A stretch of DNA of 27,325 bases from Chara braunii (lineage: Eukaryota; Streptophyta; Charophyceae; Charales; Characeae), in contig BFEA01000973.1 in assembly GCA_003427395.1 (NCBI GenBank), positions 302,100-329,424 on the forward strand, in the 5' to 3' direction. Within the stretch, counting starts at the first letter, position 1; each line of letters begins with the position of its first letter. Positions 9,736 through 20,644 of this stretch are shown here, piece by piece. The notes beneath the pieces are model-generated. The model was not told the origin of the DNA. It worked only from the letters and a program-made list of their open reading frames with translations, and ran no database searches. The translations under genes and the position numbers were made by a program.

Positions 9736-9744
9736 TCCACACAA

Positions 9745-10480
9745 GTCTTATGGATGGATCAAGCTATCGCCTTCGATGGCATTCGAGCCCTGAATCGTTG
9801 TTAGTTTGAGAACTTGTACTGGATCAGATGCATAATGAGAGATGATCAGTGTGATCTATGACAATTAATTATAGCAAGATCAAATCAAAGGTACCTATCA
9901 TCGTTGAGATGGAGTATAGAGAGAATGATCGTGAGAGGTTGATACCTTGTATCCATACTTCCAATCAATGCCCACATAGCAAGATCACTGTCTCCAGAAG
10001 CAATCAGTTTCCACTCAGCCAATCTTTTCTCTACCCGCAATCCAAGACGTTTATCCATCCCTTAATTCTTGAAGAGTTATTGATTCTGAATCCCTAACCC
10101 TTATGATCATTGTTACGATGATAACCTATATGAAACAACAACTGGGTTGAAGTAACGTACCTCATCGTTCCCTGCTTCCAGAGTTCCGCCTGAACTCCGG
10201 CAGAGCTCCCACAATCGCCATGTCACATGATCATGTGTGATTTATGCAATCAACTGCTGGTTGTTAAATTAAACTGAGGTCATGATTAATCCATGGGAAT
10301 CATGTCATTAACAATCAAACCGAGGAGGTAGGCATCTAAGAGGACCCACAAGGATAAGTACGACGAAGGATGAAGGAGGTGAGTGCTTATCGCGAAAAAG
10401 GATATGGTCACCTCCCTCTCCCATGCCCCACGCTCTCTCTTTATCTCTGGCCCTATATGATGCCTAATGACAGCAATAGT
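9745..10480. other. No gene seen; contains a module shared with 25.54 kb
   Basis: There is no supported ORF. Positions 10155-10220 resemble 25537-25602 (CCGGCAGAGCT and CAATCG are identical), and both follow a hairpin array by several hundred bases. The core folds as GAGTT/AACTC here. Confidence 0.5.
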
Positions 10481-10486
10481 AGTGAC

Positions 10487-10570
10487 AATAATCAAGCAAT
10501 AACAATAGTGAAATAATAATAACAATAATAATGACATAAATAAATAATAATAATAATAAAAAAAATAATA

Positions 10571-10606
<36 letters not shown>

Positions 10607-10622
10607 GTATTGGTAATAGTAA
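10487..10622. repeat. AAT-type microsatellite, imperfect
   Basis: Repeated AAT/AAC/AGT triplets with an A-rich centre. The poly-Leu minus-strand frame over it is an artefact. Confidence 0.95.
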
Positions 10623-10639
10623 TAACACTTGTGTCATAG

Positions 10640-12340
10640 CGATGTCATGTCTTCTATTTTGTGGCCACATGGCCTTAGCCTATTCCGATCTACTACCATA
10701 TTCGTATCTCTTCAACCCATATACAGTTGAAGATCGAAGATCCAGAAGACGATTCTCATGTAGACTGCCTCTCAATCAGGTACGTATCTCCTCACTCTCT
10801 TATCTTACCTCTTTCCTCCTCTTACACTTCTCACTTCTTCCTTTCCCTTCATAACCCTGCCTCTTCCTTACTTCCTCCATTGTTTGGTTCTCACTATTCC
10901 TGGTCACTTCCATCCTTGTCACACATATCTGCCCATAAGTCCGACCAGGTTCAAAGGACTCGAATCCTAACAGTATGGAGTATGAGCGAGAGTGATAAGC
11001 AATAATTCAGAAAATCACTCCCCATTGTAACCCTGACAACTGCATTCTAAGCACAAGGTAACAACTTTGGCAATGGTTTTTACCGTAGTCAAGTGACTAA
11101 CGCGGAATCCAGGCTTGGATCCCGAGATCTTACCCACCCGCGTATATAGCGCCTAAGTGTGTTTGCCCGCAATTCGAACTGGTGACTCGCACCTTTAAAA
11201 CCGTTTTCTTTTATCTTTGGCACATAGCGTAGTTGCGAGGATTAAAACTGCATGTCCGTAGTTCCGCTGCCATATGTAGGTCATAGGTAGGCAATCCGTA
11301 GCGGAATCATCGAAAGCAGTCTCAGCACAAGTAGCAGAAGATCGGTCCTAGCCCTACTTTGCTGAGTCAGTGGTTCACTGTTCTATTGCCTATATAATCA
11401 AGTCAGTAGTGTCAAGTGAAACTGTCCACACCTCGGGCTTGGGCCTGGCACTGGCGAACTAAGTCAAGGTCAAGTATAACAAAGGAACAACGAGGACCTG
11501 CATGCATTCCTCTGTTGATAATTGTGGTGGTGCTGTAGCAGCGTTTTGGGCAGGGAAGTCCTCATTAGCTAGTGGTAGGGAGAAGACATTAGTCATAGCA
11601 CGGGTACCGTCTCAGCATAACGCAGACATAGTATAGGTACAGACTTCAACACAACTATCTTAGATCAGGCATAGAGCACAGTCTCAGACTCAGATAGCAC
11701 ACAGACTCAACACAGTTATGCCGCCCACAGACATAGCATGGACTGAGAAGTTTGTATTACCCGTACCTCTTGTGAATCTGTGTGTGACTGTGTATCCGTG
11801 CGTGTCTGGGTAGTCCGTGTAGTATGTGTATATGTGTACGCGTGGGTAGTCCGCGTAGGCTGTGAATCCGCGTGCGGGCGCGTCCTGCCGTGAGCCTGCG
11901 TCTGGGTCTCAGTACCTACACCCAGGCCTACGAAGTACAGTAACGCCCCTTATGCCCGGGCAACCGTCCAGATGCAAACCCTTCCCGATATCCTATTGGT
12001 ACGCTCGGCCTCTACTACGTCACTGCTGCTTTCTGATTGGTCAGCGTCCCGGGCGTGATGTGTTGGCCTTGTCTGGCCCGTGCCCAGGGCTCAACCAACC
12101 GAGGCCCTGGGCTCAACTACTTTTCGCGGGAGTCCGGTTTCCATGACTCAACCCAACCAGCTGGCGTACTGTGTTTGTCGGATACCCTCTTTATAAAATG
12201 TTGAACGAAACGCTTGTTCGCGGATATTCTGACCAGCCTTCACCTAGGGCGGTCATATGTCTGGCCCGCCTTCACTTAGGGGGGGCACGAGGCTTGCTGC
12301 GCTGCTGTTTACATACATAAAAAAGTGTGAACGATAACGA
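10640..12340. other. No gene seen; donor-like site and degenerate G/T-rich repeat
   Basis: No ORF is convincing. CAG/GTACGT at 10777-10785 looks like a splice donor and is followed by a C/T-rich tract. From 11765 to 11880 lies a degenerate G/T-rich repeat in which GGGTAGTCCGYGTAG occurs twice about 37 bases apart. At 12062-12120 GCCCAGGGC and GCCCTGGGC form an inverted pair, each followed by TCAAC. Confidence 0.5.
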
Positions 12341-12369
12341 GTTTGATAATAATAATAAATAAATAAAAA

Positions 12370-12800
12370 CAAAATGCAGGGAAGATGAGTAATAGTGAAC
12401 TTCAGCAATCAAACAGCGTCATACATATGAGTCCAGATAGTCTTGACCTCGAACCAACAACAGAAATGCATCACGAGATTCACCAAATAAGAACACACCA
12501 ATGATTCATAATTGATAATGCTGAAATTGTCCCATCATCATCATCAACGAAGAACCAAAGTTGGTATCCTATTTGGCGCTTGGCGCCCAGATTACAGATG
12601 GCAGGTCCTATCTAGCCTATGCCGCAATGATGAAAATGACGACAACAAGCTCTCTCGCAAAACGAGCAGGCAGTGGCCAATGCCGCCTGCTTCAGGCACC
12701 GGGTAAGTCTCTCGCTTCCCTCACTACCTCGATCCTTAACAAAGAGATGCCACATGTACTCCACCTACCGTGCAAATAATAATAATAATAATAATGAAAC
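12370..12800. repeat. Repeat family R1, copy a
   Basis: This copy has the R1 signature: GGCGC...GGCGCC near 12580, a donor-like GGTAAGT at 12702-12708, a C/T-rich stretch, and a tail ATGCCACATGTACTCCACCT followed by an AAT microsatellite. It aligns best with copies b and c at the tail. Confidence 0.6.
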
Positions 12801-12899
12801 GGTATTCACCACTTTGCAGTAGCTGATGCAGATCCCAGGTTCGATACCTAGTTCCCTATCTTACCTGTATACAATATCTGCGTCAACCCGTAGATTTGA

Positions 12900-13110
12900 A
12901 CCTGCAACCTGTAGGACTGCCAGTAGTAGGTAGGATTTCGTAAGCTACGGGGTAGCAGGGATTCAGACTGTAGACCTATCGGGTAGGAGTCTAGACAGTC
13001 TAAAGGTCGTAGATGTAAAATGTCTGAAGGGTCAAGGTCGTAGATGCTACTTTCCTGAAAAGGCAAAGTTGTAGCTGCTACAGTACCGAAAGACCAAGAT
13101 AAAAGTTTCT
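12900..13110. repeat. 31-base minisatellite
   Basis: AAGGTCGTAGATG begins at 13003 and 13034 and, diverged as AAAGTTGTAGCTG, at 13065: a period of 31. Weaker copies lie to the left, back to about 12930. Confidence 0.7.
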
Positions 13111-13735
13111 AGTAGTGGCCTTTCGGAATCAGCCTACATTAGGCAGAGGCAAGCGGTCAAGTGGTGGCGGCCCACCTCGTACAGTCAGCAGTCCCAGTCC
13201 ACCCAGTCCAGTCCGGTCAAGCAAGTACCATCTGGGACTGTGTGTGCCATGGGCTGGGGGTTACAGGGCAGACCAATGCATCACAGAAGTATAAATCAAG
13301 AGGCTGCGCCCAACCTTTCATTCATTCATGCGGAAGCCATGCGGAAGCGCTGCTTTAGCGTCTTGTGCAAGGAGGTCTGCTGGAGGCCCGAAGAGGAAGT
13401 GGGCGAGAGTGAAGCAGGGTAGCCATAGCGATAGGTAGCGGCAGCTATAGCTGCCATAACTTAGTAAAGGGAGCAGTGTGTGTGTGGTATCCAAGGTGAT
13501 CCAGTGTGTGAACAGCGAGTTGTTTGGGCACACAGTCGCCATAGCCAATTGCAAGAGAGCTCTCATCTGGTTACGATATCTCTGAGTACTGTGTGGGCGC
13601 ATGTCGCTAGTTCACTGTGTCGCTGTTTACACTCATGCAAAGTGTGAATGAGACCACTCTGATTGCAATATGGACGATGCACAGAATATCTATTGCATAA
13701 TCACACTATAGTCTGAGTAATCAAAGCAAAAGCAG
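13110..13735. other. No gene seen
   Basis: Short overlapping frames on both strands show no domain or compositional support. A CAGTCC-type short repeat is present around 13180-13220. Confidence 0.4.
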
Positions 13736-14050
13736 ATAGCATAATGGAGCTTGGTAACCTTCCTTCTGAGAACGAAACAGTAGAATAGTGAGTCAATCTC
13801 CGAGCCCAATCGGGCAGCACCAACAGCATAACCCAGTGTAGCTCTCTCTTCTAAATGGCGTCAGGCGCCCTATCTATTTTACAGCCTATCTAACAACTAC
13901 AGTATGAAAGCGACCAGACAACTCCGCGTTCAACGAGTAGCTGATACCAACATCAACGCCAATCTCTTCTCTACCAAGTATGTCATTTTCTCGCTTCACA
14001 TCCTAGTCCCCCAACTCACGGATGCCGCATGTGCTTCACCTATTGTGTAG
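13735..14050. repeat. Repeat family R1, copy b
   Basis: Aligns along its whole length with 15105-15440. Shared points are AGCATAACCCA, AGCTCTCTCTTC, ATGGCGTCAGGCGCCCTATCTA, AACTACAGTATGA, a donor-like GTATGT at 13978, and the tail GATGCCGCATGTGCTTCACC before an AAT microsatellite. Confidence 0.85.
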
Positions 14051-14112
14051 GTAATAATAATAATAATAGTAATAATAATAATAATAACGAAAATAATAAT
14101 AATAAAAATATG
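14051..14112. repeat. AAT microsatellite
   Basis: Imperfect AAT array directly after R1 copy b. Confidence 0.95.
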
Positions 14113-15104
14113 CAATAAACATGAATGTGAACGAAGCAAAGAAATCCAATCTGCAAAGTCCTACTGAAGACTGAGCAGTCAAAGTGCAGTAATTCGTGTG
14201 CATGAAGGTCTGGGGCCCTGACCCGCCCCAGGCCACGCAGAACTCACTGTTCTGCATTGGGCTATGTGACTAGGCACTGCCCAGGCCCAGACTGCTGCAT
14301 CCGGCTGTGACACCGAACTCTGCAGATGGAAACTCAAAGGTCAAAGTCCATTGTAGAGTCAAAGGTACCATGTACAGGCCCTTGGCCAGATACACTCACT
14401 TGTGATGTGCAGGTACCCAGACAGCACCGAGGCCAAAGAAGATTCGATTTCGGTATAATCCGAGCCCTCGTCTGCATCGAGATCTGGACGATTTTGAGGG
14501 AGGCAGCATCCGGGCTCAGACCCCGGGTCAATAGTACGTAGGGACTGACTCTCCGGCATTTGACTTTCATTCCGTCGCGTAAATGCTGACTTTCTACTTT
14601 GACGACGACGCTGGCTTTTGGCCGGCACTTGTGAGATACAGCGGCACGCTGCTTGCCAGACATGCTGGCTGGCTTGGTCTTGTCTACTTGGTATGCTGAC
14701 GTGGCTGCTACATTGGAGAGATACAGCTGTTCTGATTCATCGTACTTAAGAGGTGATCACGATTATGGAAGGATCAGAGATACATACCTGTTTGTCTTCA
14801 GGTTGATGATGCTCCAGCGCTCATGATGGACTATTGGTGTGCCACGTGGTACTTTGAGGAGAACTTCAGATATCGTTCCAATCATTGTTGCTGAGGTGGC
14901 GACAGTGGGAGGGAAGCCCGAAGAGGAAGCGGGTGCAGTATTCTTCTCCACCATCTAAGTCTATCTTCCCAACCTCCTGCTTATTCGTCCGTTTATGTTA
15001 TCCATCTCTTTGTATCTGGTAACGATTTCACTATTAATATCTCATCAGCTGGTTGACGATTTGTAGACTTCCATTATCAACAAGTATCGTCACGACTTAG
15101 GTTC
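14113..15104. other. No gene seen
   Basis: The longest frame (minus, 14334-14663) resembles nothing I know and is overlapped by equally long frames on both strands. I see no other structure. Confidence 0.4.
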
Positions 15105-15435
15105 ATTATAAAAGCATGAGCAGTTAGCACAACGGAACCGGGTAACCATCCATTTGAGAATGATACAGCAGAATCATGAGTCAATGTCCAAGCCCAACAA
15201 GGCGACATCAACAGCATAACCCAATGCAGCTCTCTCTTCCGAATGGCGCCAAGCGCCCTATCTACTCTACAACCTACCACTACAACTACAGTATGACAGC
15301 AACCAGACAACTTGACTACTAGCGTGTGATCATGTCAATACCAATGCTGACCTCCACCTCCACCAGGTACGTGTCCTTCTTCACTCCCAACCCCAATCCC
15401 CCACTCACAGATGCCACGTGCATCTCGCCTTTCCC

Positions 15436-15440
<5 letters not shown>
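15105..15440. repeat. Repeat family R1, copy c
   Basis: Counterpart of copy b. ATGGCGCCAAGCGCCCTATC replaces the ATGGCGTCAGGCGCC of copy b, so a small palindrome is kept while its sequence changes. The donor-like CAG/GTACGT is at 15364-15372. The tail GATGCCACGTGCATCTCGCC is followed by a CT, not an AAT, microsatellite. Confidence 0.85.

Positions 15441-15504
<64 letters not shown>
15439..15504. repeat. CT dinucleotide microsatellite
   Basis: An uninterrupted CT run of more than 30 units. Confidence 0.97.
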
Positions 15505-15509
<5 letters not shown>

Positions 15510-15599
15510 TTGTAGCTGCTGAGAGGTCAGGTAGTGAGAGGGTGATGGAGATATGGTGGTTTTAGAGGCGACATACGAGCGTGGGCCATCTACAGAAAC

Positions 15600-15960
15600 C
15601 CAAGTGATGAAATCACTCATCTGAGCGAGTAATAGTAACCCAAGTGGAGAGCATAATTGCACCGAAAATCATCCACAAAGAGCGATACAATGTAGTATTG
15701 AGCCTATGTCCAAGCCCTTAGGCCACGCCAATACAGTATCCAGATTCGGTCTCTCTGTCTGGCGCACAGCCGACTTTACTCCTATCCACAGTTGTATTCA
15801 CACCACAGGCTTCTTTCGAAGACCAAATGTACATAACTGTCAATACCGTATCCGTCCCTCAAATTACTATTTAATAGTAACAATAATAATAATAACAATA
15901 TTGATCATGATAATATAATAATAATATTAATTAATAACAATAATAGTGGTGCAAGGATAT
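15600..15960. repeat. Possible R1-related copy with AAT tail
   Basis: Contains R1-like phrases (AGCATAATTGCACC, TATGTCCAAGCCC) and ends in an imperfect AAT/AAC microsatellite at about 15870-15955. Homology is weaker than between copies b and c. Confidence 0.4.
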
Positions 15961-16019
15961 AATCAACAGTGTGATGTCAGTTCCCGATTGCACTATCCCA
16001 GTGAAGGCCTCATAGTATT

Positions 16020-16318
16020 GCAGTATTCAGAGAGTAGCATTGCACCAATAATCTTACTAATGAAGACAGCGTAATTATGAAACCCAATGTATACGAGAGC
16101 TCTCTCTCGTTACCACCAACATGAGCATCTAGGCCCTACCTCCCTGCACAGCTGCTGCCGACCTATGAAATGACAATGCCACAGTTTGCACTAAGTGGCA
16201 GTTCGAAGTACTAGCACGTGGCGACCACTATTGTACACATCAATCATCAGGTATGCCTCGTGCTCCGCTCACAACCGCGATCCCCTGAATAGTCGCCACG
16301 TGGACCCCAGGATTACGC

Positions 16319-16362
<44 letters not shown>

Positions 16363-16395
16363 CATAATAATAGTAATAATAATAATAATACTGTA
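16020..16395. repeat. R1-like unit with donor-like site and AAT tail
   Basis: Unique-looking sequence ends in CAG/GTATGC at 16248-16256, then a short C-rich stretch, then an AAT microsatellite at 16318-16391. It shares the layout of R1 more than its sequence. Confidence 0.45.
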
Positions 16396-16710
16396 GGGAA
16401 AGTAAGCAACAGCGAGATGACATTTCTAGGTCACACTATCACGTCGAAAGCCAGATTGTCCGTCGTACCAATAATATACTAAGGGACGTTTGTAGCATCA
16501 GAACCTGATACCCATGGGGAGTGCATTCTCTCCCCTCAACACAAGAGTCCAGTTCCCTCACATCCACCCTTGGCGTTCAGCGCGTAGCCTACTCCTACAC
16601 GGCTACTACAGACTACAAAAGACATGCAAAAGTTGACATCAGCGGCAACACGAAGTACTTCAAGATGTCTCGCAGATGCAGACTGCTGCCAATACAAGGT
16701 ATGTGCCTAC

Positions 16711-16796
16711 ACACCATCATCATCATCATCATCCTTCGCCATCATCATCATCATCATCCATCATCATCACCATCATCATCATTATCATCATCTCTT
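16711..16796. repeat. CAT trinucleotide microsatellite
   Basis: Imperfect CAT repeat directly after a donor-like AAG/GTATGT at 16697-16704. Confidence 0.95.
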
Positions 16797-16803
16797 CTCT
16801 CAA

Positions 16804-16817
16804 CTCTCTCTCTCTCT

Positions 16818-16861
<44 letters not shown>
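16804..16861. repeat. CT then CA microsatellite
   Basis: A short CT run passes into about 20 CA units. Confidence 0.96.
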
Positions 16862-16862
<1 letters not shown>

Positions 16863-17551
16863 CTGCTGCATACTGTAAAGGTACAGGCCAGAACAAGAAC
16901 GAAATTCTCATACGAAGTACAAGATATCACAGCGGAAGACTTCGATACCAGTGATCCGACAATCCATATTGCGTTGCAGCCCCAATCATACATCATCATT
17001 CCTCTACGGTGTGAAGAGGTCTGTTGCTATACTCAGGAAGGCGGCGCCAGGTCAGATATACATAGCCGAAAGGCAGGGAATCAGACGAAGAAGAGGAAAG
17101 AGTGGGAATGTCGTCAACACCAAGTCTTCGGTATGGCCCCAAATAATCCCTCGTCAAATGTCTGAACCCCAACGTCGAGCCTGAATCCAATGTCGTCAAG
17201 CTCCAAAGTCACCAATCTCTCTCCTTCTCGTAGCCTGCAGACGCAGTGAAGTTAGGTAGCGAGAGGGTGAGGGAGAAGAGATGGTGGACTTAGAAGAGAA
17301 AGAAGAAGAGCTCTCTCTCTCCCTCGAGTGGGAATGTCGTCAACACCAAGTCTTCGGTATGGCCCCAAATAATCCCTCGTCAAATGTCTGAATCCCAACG
17401 TCGAGCCTGAATCCAATGTCGTCAAGCTCCAAAGTCACCAATCTCTCTCCTTCTCGTAGCCTGCAGACGCAGTGAAGTCAGGTAGCGAGAGGGTGAGGGA
17501 GAGAATGATGGTGGACTTAGAAGAGAAAGAAGAAGAGCTCTCTCTCTCCCT
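16862..17551. repeat. Repeat family R2, copy a, with recent 226-base tandem duplication
   Basis: The unit starts with ACTGTAAAGGTACAGGCCAGAAC and runs through TGATCCGACAAT, CATCATCATTC, GGTGTGAAG and CAAATAATCCC to GAGAGGGTGAGGGAGA. Positions 17100-17325 and 17326-17551 are near-identical direct copies, differing at only a few bases. They are far more alike than the other R2 copies, so this duplication is recent. Confidence 0.9.
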
Positions 17552-17784
17552 CTCTCTTCTCTTACTTACACGCATTCACGCATGCGCACACGCACACACA
17601 CGCACGCACGCTCACATTCCATCGACAGGATGAGCAAAAAAAAAAGGGGATGAATCTTCTGCTGAAACATGGAAATATACACTGCCACCTTTTGATTTGC
17701 TCATTTTATTGATCCGCGTAGCGTGCGATGAGCCGTGGGTAGGAGATTTGGCTGTTGGCCAAGGTCAGAGACTTATCGTCTCCC

Positions 17785-18150
17785 TCTCTCTCACACACAC
17801 ACACGCATACCGTGGATACTGTAAAGGTGCAGGCTAGAACCTATGAAGTGCAGGGTGGCGTAGTGGGAGACTTAGGTAGCAGTGATCTGAACGATCATCA
17901 TTGCAATGCAGCCCGACATGCATCATCATCGTTCCATGGAGTGGAGGGGCCAAACGCTTACACAGGAAGAACACGCCTGTCCTTCCATACACAGTCGAAG
18001 AGGAGAGGGAGATCAGACGAAGAAAAGGGAAGATGGTGATGCCGTCGACACCAAGTCTGCGATACAGGTCCCAAATAACCCGTTTCCACTGTCTATATCT
18101 CCCTGTTTAGTCTGGATCCAAGGTCGTCAAGTCTCAGATCACAACCCCTT
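17785..18150. repeat. Repeat family R2, copy c
   Basis: After a short CA run it repeats the R2 order: ACTGTAAAGGTGCAGGCTAGAAC, GTGATCTGAACGATCATCATTG, CAGTCGAAGAGGAGAGGGAGATC, and ACCAAGTCTGCGATACAGGT before CCAAATAACCC. Confidence 0.8.
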
Positions 18151-18430
18151 TCTCTCCCTCTTTCTTTGTCTCCCTCACTTCACCCGTCTTTCTCTCTCTC
18201 CTTTTCTCTCTTCATTTCCTTCTCCTTTCATCTTACCTTCGATCTTTCCTCTTCCCTTCTTTCTCTCCGATCGCAGATGGCGCAGGCGTTCCTACCAGGT
18301 AAGTTACATTCTCGTCCTCTCTTTCTCATCTCTCTCTCTTTCTCATCTCTCTCCATTCTCCTTCCCGACCTTTCTTTCTCCCCTCTCTCTCTTATTTCTT
18401 TCCCTCACTCTTTCTCTTTATCTCTCACAC
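18140..18430. other. C/T-rich tract holding a micro-exon-like sequence
   Basis: A long pyrimidine-rich tract is broken at 18277-18298 by ATGGCGCAGGCGTTCCTACC plus AG. This stretch is preceded by CTCTCCGATCGCAG (acceptor-like) and followed by GTAAGT at 18299. The 22-base block would be a micro-exon if spliced. Confidence 0.4.
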
Positions 18431-18960
18431 TCTCACATTGGAAGGGTTTTCTTCTCTGTACGTGGTTTTCGGGAGGTAAGTTGTTCCTGAATGTTCAGCT
18501 TTCGGCAATAGCGACGCAAACGACCCAAAGGAATATCCGAAATGAGTGTTGTAATCGGTCGGCGTCTCAAGGTACAGAAGCCCTGTCGACTTTGAAGGAC
18601 CATATCTCGAACTCGTTGCCAACAAGGATCCGTAGCTCGGCCGTTCTTATCGTCGTCCGTCGTCGGTGAAGCCATTTGAAAAGCGCAAGGAAAGAAAAAA
18701 ACCGCATGAAAAGACGAAACTCTCTACCGACAAACGTATCTGCATCGAGGTAGCCTAATCAAATTTCTCCTTGCCGGACGTGCGTGCACTTTTAACGATG
18801 CAAATGATATGCGAGTCGTCCCTTCTTTAGTCAGTCCACGAGATCCTACTAAACTGGCAATCTCGACCGCCCATGTCACNCGAGCGACCACAACCTCTTN
18901 CCCCAACGGATCCGTTCTCAGTACACTGTAGTAGAAAGCAACAATCTCCCTCTTTATCTC
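18431..18960. other. No gene seen; two single-base Ns
   Basis: Short overlapping frames only. Ns at 18880 and 18900 (and 18978 just beyond) mark uncertain bases. Confidence 0.4.
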
Positions 18961-19004
18961 ACTCACATACTCGCACANGCGTACATGCACACTCACTCTG
19001 CTAC

Positions 19005-19375
19005 TTACTGTAAGGTACATGCCAGAACAAGATATAATCCTTCATAGTGTAGCGGAAGGCTTAGATACTAAAGATCCGAACAAACGATATCGCAATGTGG
19101 CCCTCAGCATACATCATCATCATCATCATGGTGTGAAGGGTCTGGTGCTCACATGTTGACAACATCAAGCCTGTGATACAGGCCCCAAATAACCCCCTTG
19201 TCAAACGTCTGAATCTCAATGGCGAGTCCGAATCCAATGTCGTCAAGTCTTCAGTCACAACACTCTTTCTCCTTCTCATAGTCCGCCGATACCGAGAAGT
19301 TAGATAGGGAGAGGGTAAAAAAGAGACGGCGGACTTAGAAGAGGAAGAAGAAGAACTTTCTCTCTCTTTCACACT
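19005..19375. repeat. Repeat family R2, copy d
   Basis: Repeats the R2 order in diverged form: TACTGTAAGGTACATGCCAG, AAAGATCCGAACAA, CATCATCATCATGGTGTGAAG, AGGCCCCAAATAACCCCC, AATCCAATGTCGTCAAG, and GGAGAGGGTAAAAAAGAG before an A/G-rich stretch. C-rich and CA-rich sequence follows. Confidence 0.8.
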
Positions 19376-19554
19376 TACTCTCACACCCACCCCCCCCCAC
19401 ACACGCATACACACTCACATGTAGTATGTATATTTCCTTGTCCTAGCGGAAGATTCATTCAATTTTTGCTCATATATTGATGCAATCGATGCAAGCAGCT
19501 CGAGACCAGCCCAGGGCTGGAGACTTATCTGTTCGGCGATGCGTATCTCACCCA

Positions 19555-19660
19555 ATCTCTCCCTCTCTCGTAGTTTGCAGACGCAGTGAAGTCAGGTAGC
19601 GAGAGGGTGAGGGAGAAGAGATGGTGGACTTAGAAGAGGAAGAAGAAGAGTTTCACTCTT
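19555..19660. repeat. Repeat family R2, 3' part only (copy e)
   Basis: GCAGACGCAGTGAAGTCAGG, GAGAGGGTGAGGGAGAAGAG and GTGGACTTAGAAGAGGAAG match the end of copies a and b closely. Confidence 0.85.
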
Positions 19661-19727
19661 TTTACTCTCTCTTTCGCACAGACACACATGGCAGTGAACT
19701 TGTCCACGTTCTAGCCGTAGATTCATT

Positions 19728-19790
19728 ATATTTTATTTATTTATTTATTTGTTTATTTGTTTATTTCTTTACTTATTTTATTTATCCTAT
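19728..19790. repeat. TTTA tetranucleotide microsatellite
   Basis: Imperfect ATTT/GTTT repeat. Confidence 0.9.
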
Positions 19791-20480
19791 TGGTGGGAGT
19801 AAGTCGATTGATTTGACGCCTTACTTGTTTTATTCTCTCCAACGTCGTCATCTTCACCGTCGCCTTCGGAGGCACCGCCGCTACCGTCGTCATCGTTTGT
19901 CAGGTCAGGTAAGCTTTCCCTTTTTCTCCTCCTTTTCTTCTTCTCCTTTACCTCCTTTCTTTCTTCTCCCTTTCTTTCTCCTCTTTCCTCCTCCCTTCCT
20001 TTTTCTTTTCTTCCACTCGTCCTTCTTCCTTCTTTCGCCTTCTCCTAGCTAGTCCTTTGCCCTTACTGTGTGTCGTCCGCCTCCGATTCGTCGTCCGGCT
20101 AGATAAGTATGGCCTCAACTCTTCCTCCTTCCTTCACTCCCTACTCCTCCTTTCTTCCTTCTTCCTCCTCTCACCTTCTCTTTTCCCGCCGGTGTTTTCT
20201 ACTCCGGTTGCGATCGCTGCCCACCTTCGCGTTGCTTGCCCGAACTCCTTCCCGTCTCTTTTCTTTGTCTGCGCCCCCGCTGTACTCCAGTGCTCGTATC
20301 GCCTTGCCCTGCGATGGGAGTCTACCGGCCTTAATCGGGTGGCCTCTTTACTAAGTGAATCAGTCCCAATATCGGGGCGCGATTCATTTGGGCACCTCGG
20401 GGCAGGTAGGCCGTCGAGAAAAAACAAAACAAAAAAAGTAAAAGAAATCAAAATAAGAAAACTGAAACAACGAATCTAAC
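19791..20480. other. C/T-rich sequence, no gene supported
   Basis: A donor-like CAG/GTAAGC at 19906-19914 is followed by long C/T-rich sequence to about 20200, then an A-rich tail at 20418-20470. The long plus-strand frames here read low-complexity Ser/Phe/Leu. Confidence 0.45.
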
Positions 20481-20579
20481 GAGATTCAACGCATAATTCA
20501 CCCCTACTTTGCCAAGTGTCGGATCCTCACGACACTCGGTTCTCACTAACAACTAACTTTACTAACTCCTACTCGTAAG

Positions 20580-20630
20580 GTCATGGGTTCGAATCCCGCC
20601 CGTCTGAGGGCGGGTGAGAAAAAAAAACAA
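20580..20630 (+). repeat. tRNA B-box-like motif and perfect hairpin
   Basis: GGTTCGAATCC at 20586-20596 matches the internal Pol III B box. It runs into CCCGCCC/GGGCGGG arms with a 6-base loop (20594-20613). No A box is visible at the right distance, so this is a fragment at best. Confidence 0.4.
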
Positions 20631-20644
20631 GCCCCGCCCCCTTT

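Noticed and set aside
14326-14663. Overlapping frames of 71-109 codons on both strands
   Set aside because: Mutually overlapping with no codon or domain support; typical of chance open frames.
16521-17165. 214-codon plus-strand frame
   Set aside because: It crosses CAT and CA microsatellites (His, Thr repeats) and R2 repeat sequence; equally long frames exist in other phases.
17906-18490. 194-codon plus-strand frame
   Set aside because: Most of it is C/T-rich tract read as Ser/Leu/Phe; no domain.
19621-20479. 143- and 140-codon plus-strand frames
   Set aside because: Low-complexity TTTA and C/T-rich sequence keep the frames open; no recognisable protein.
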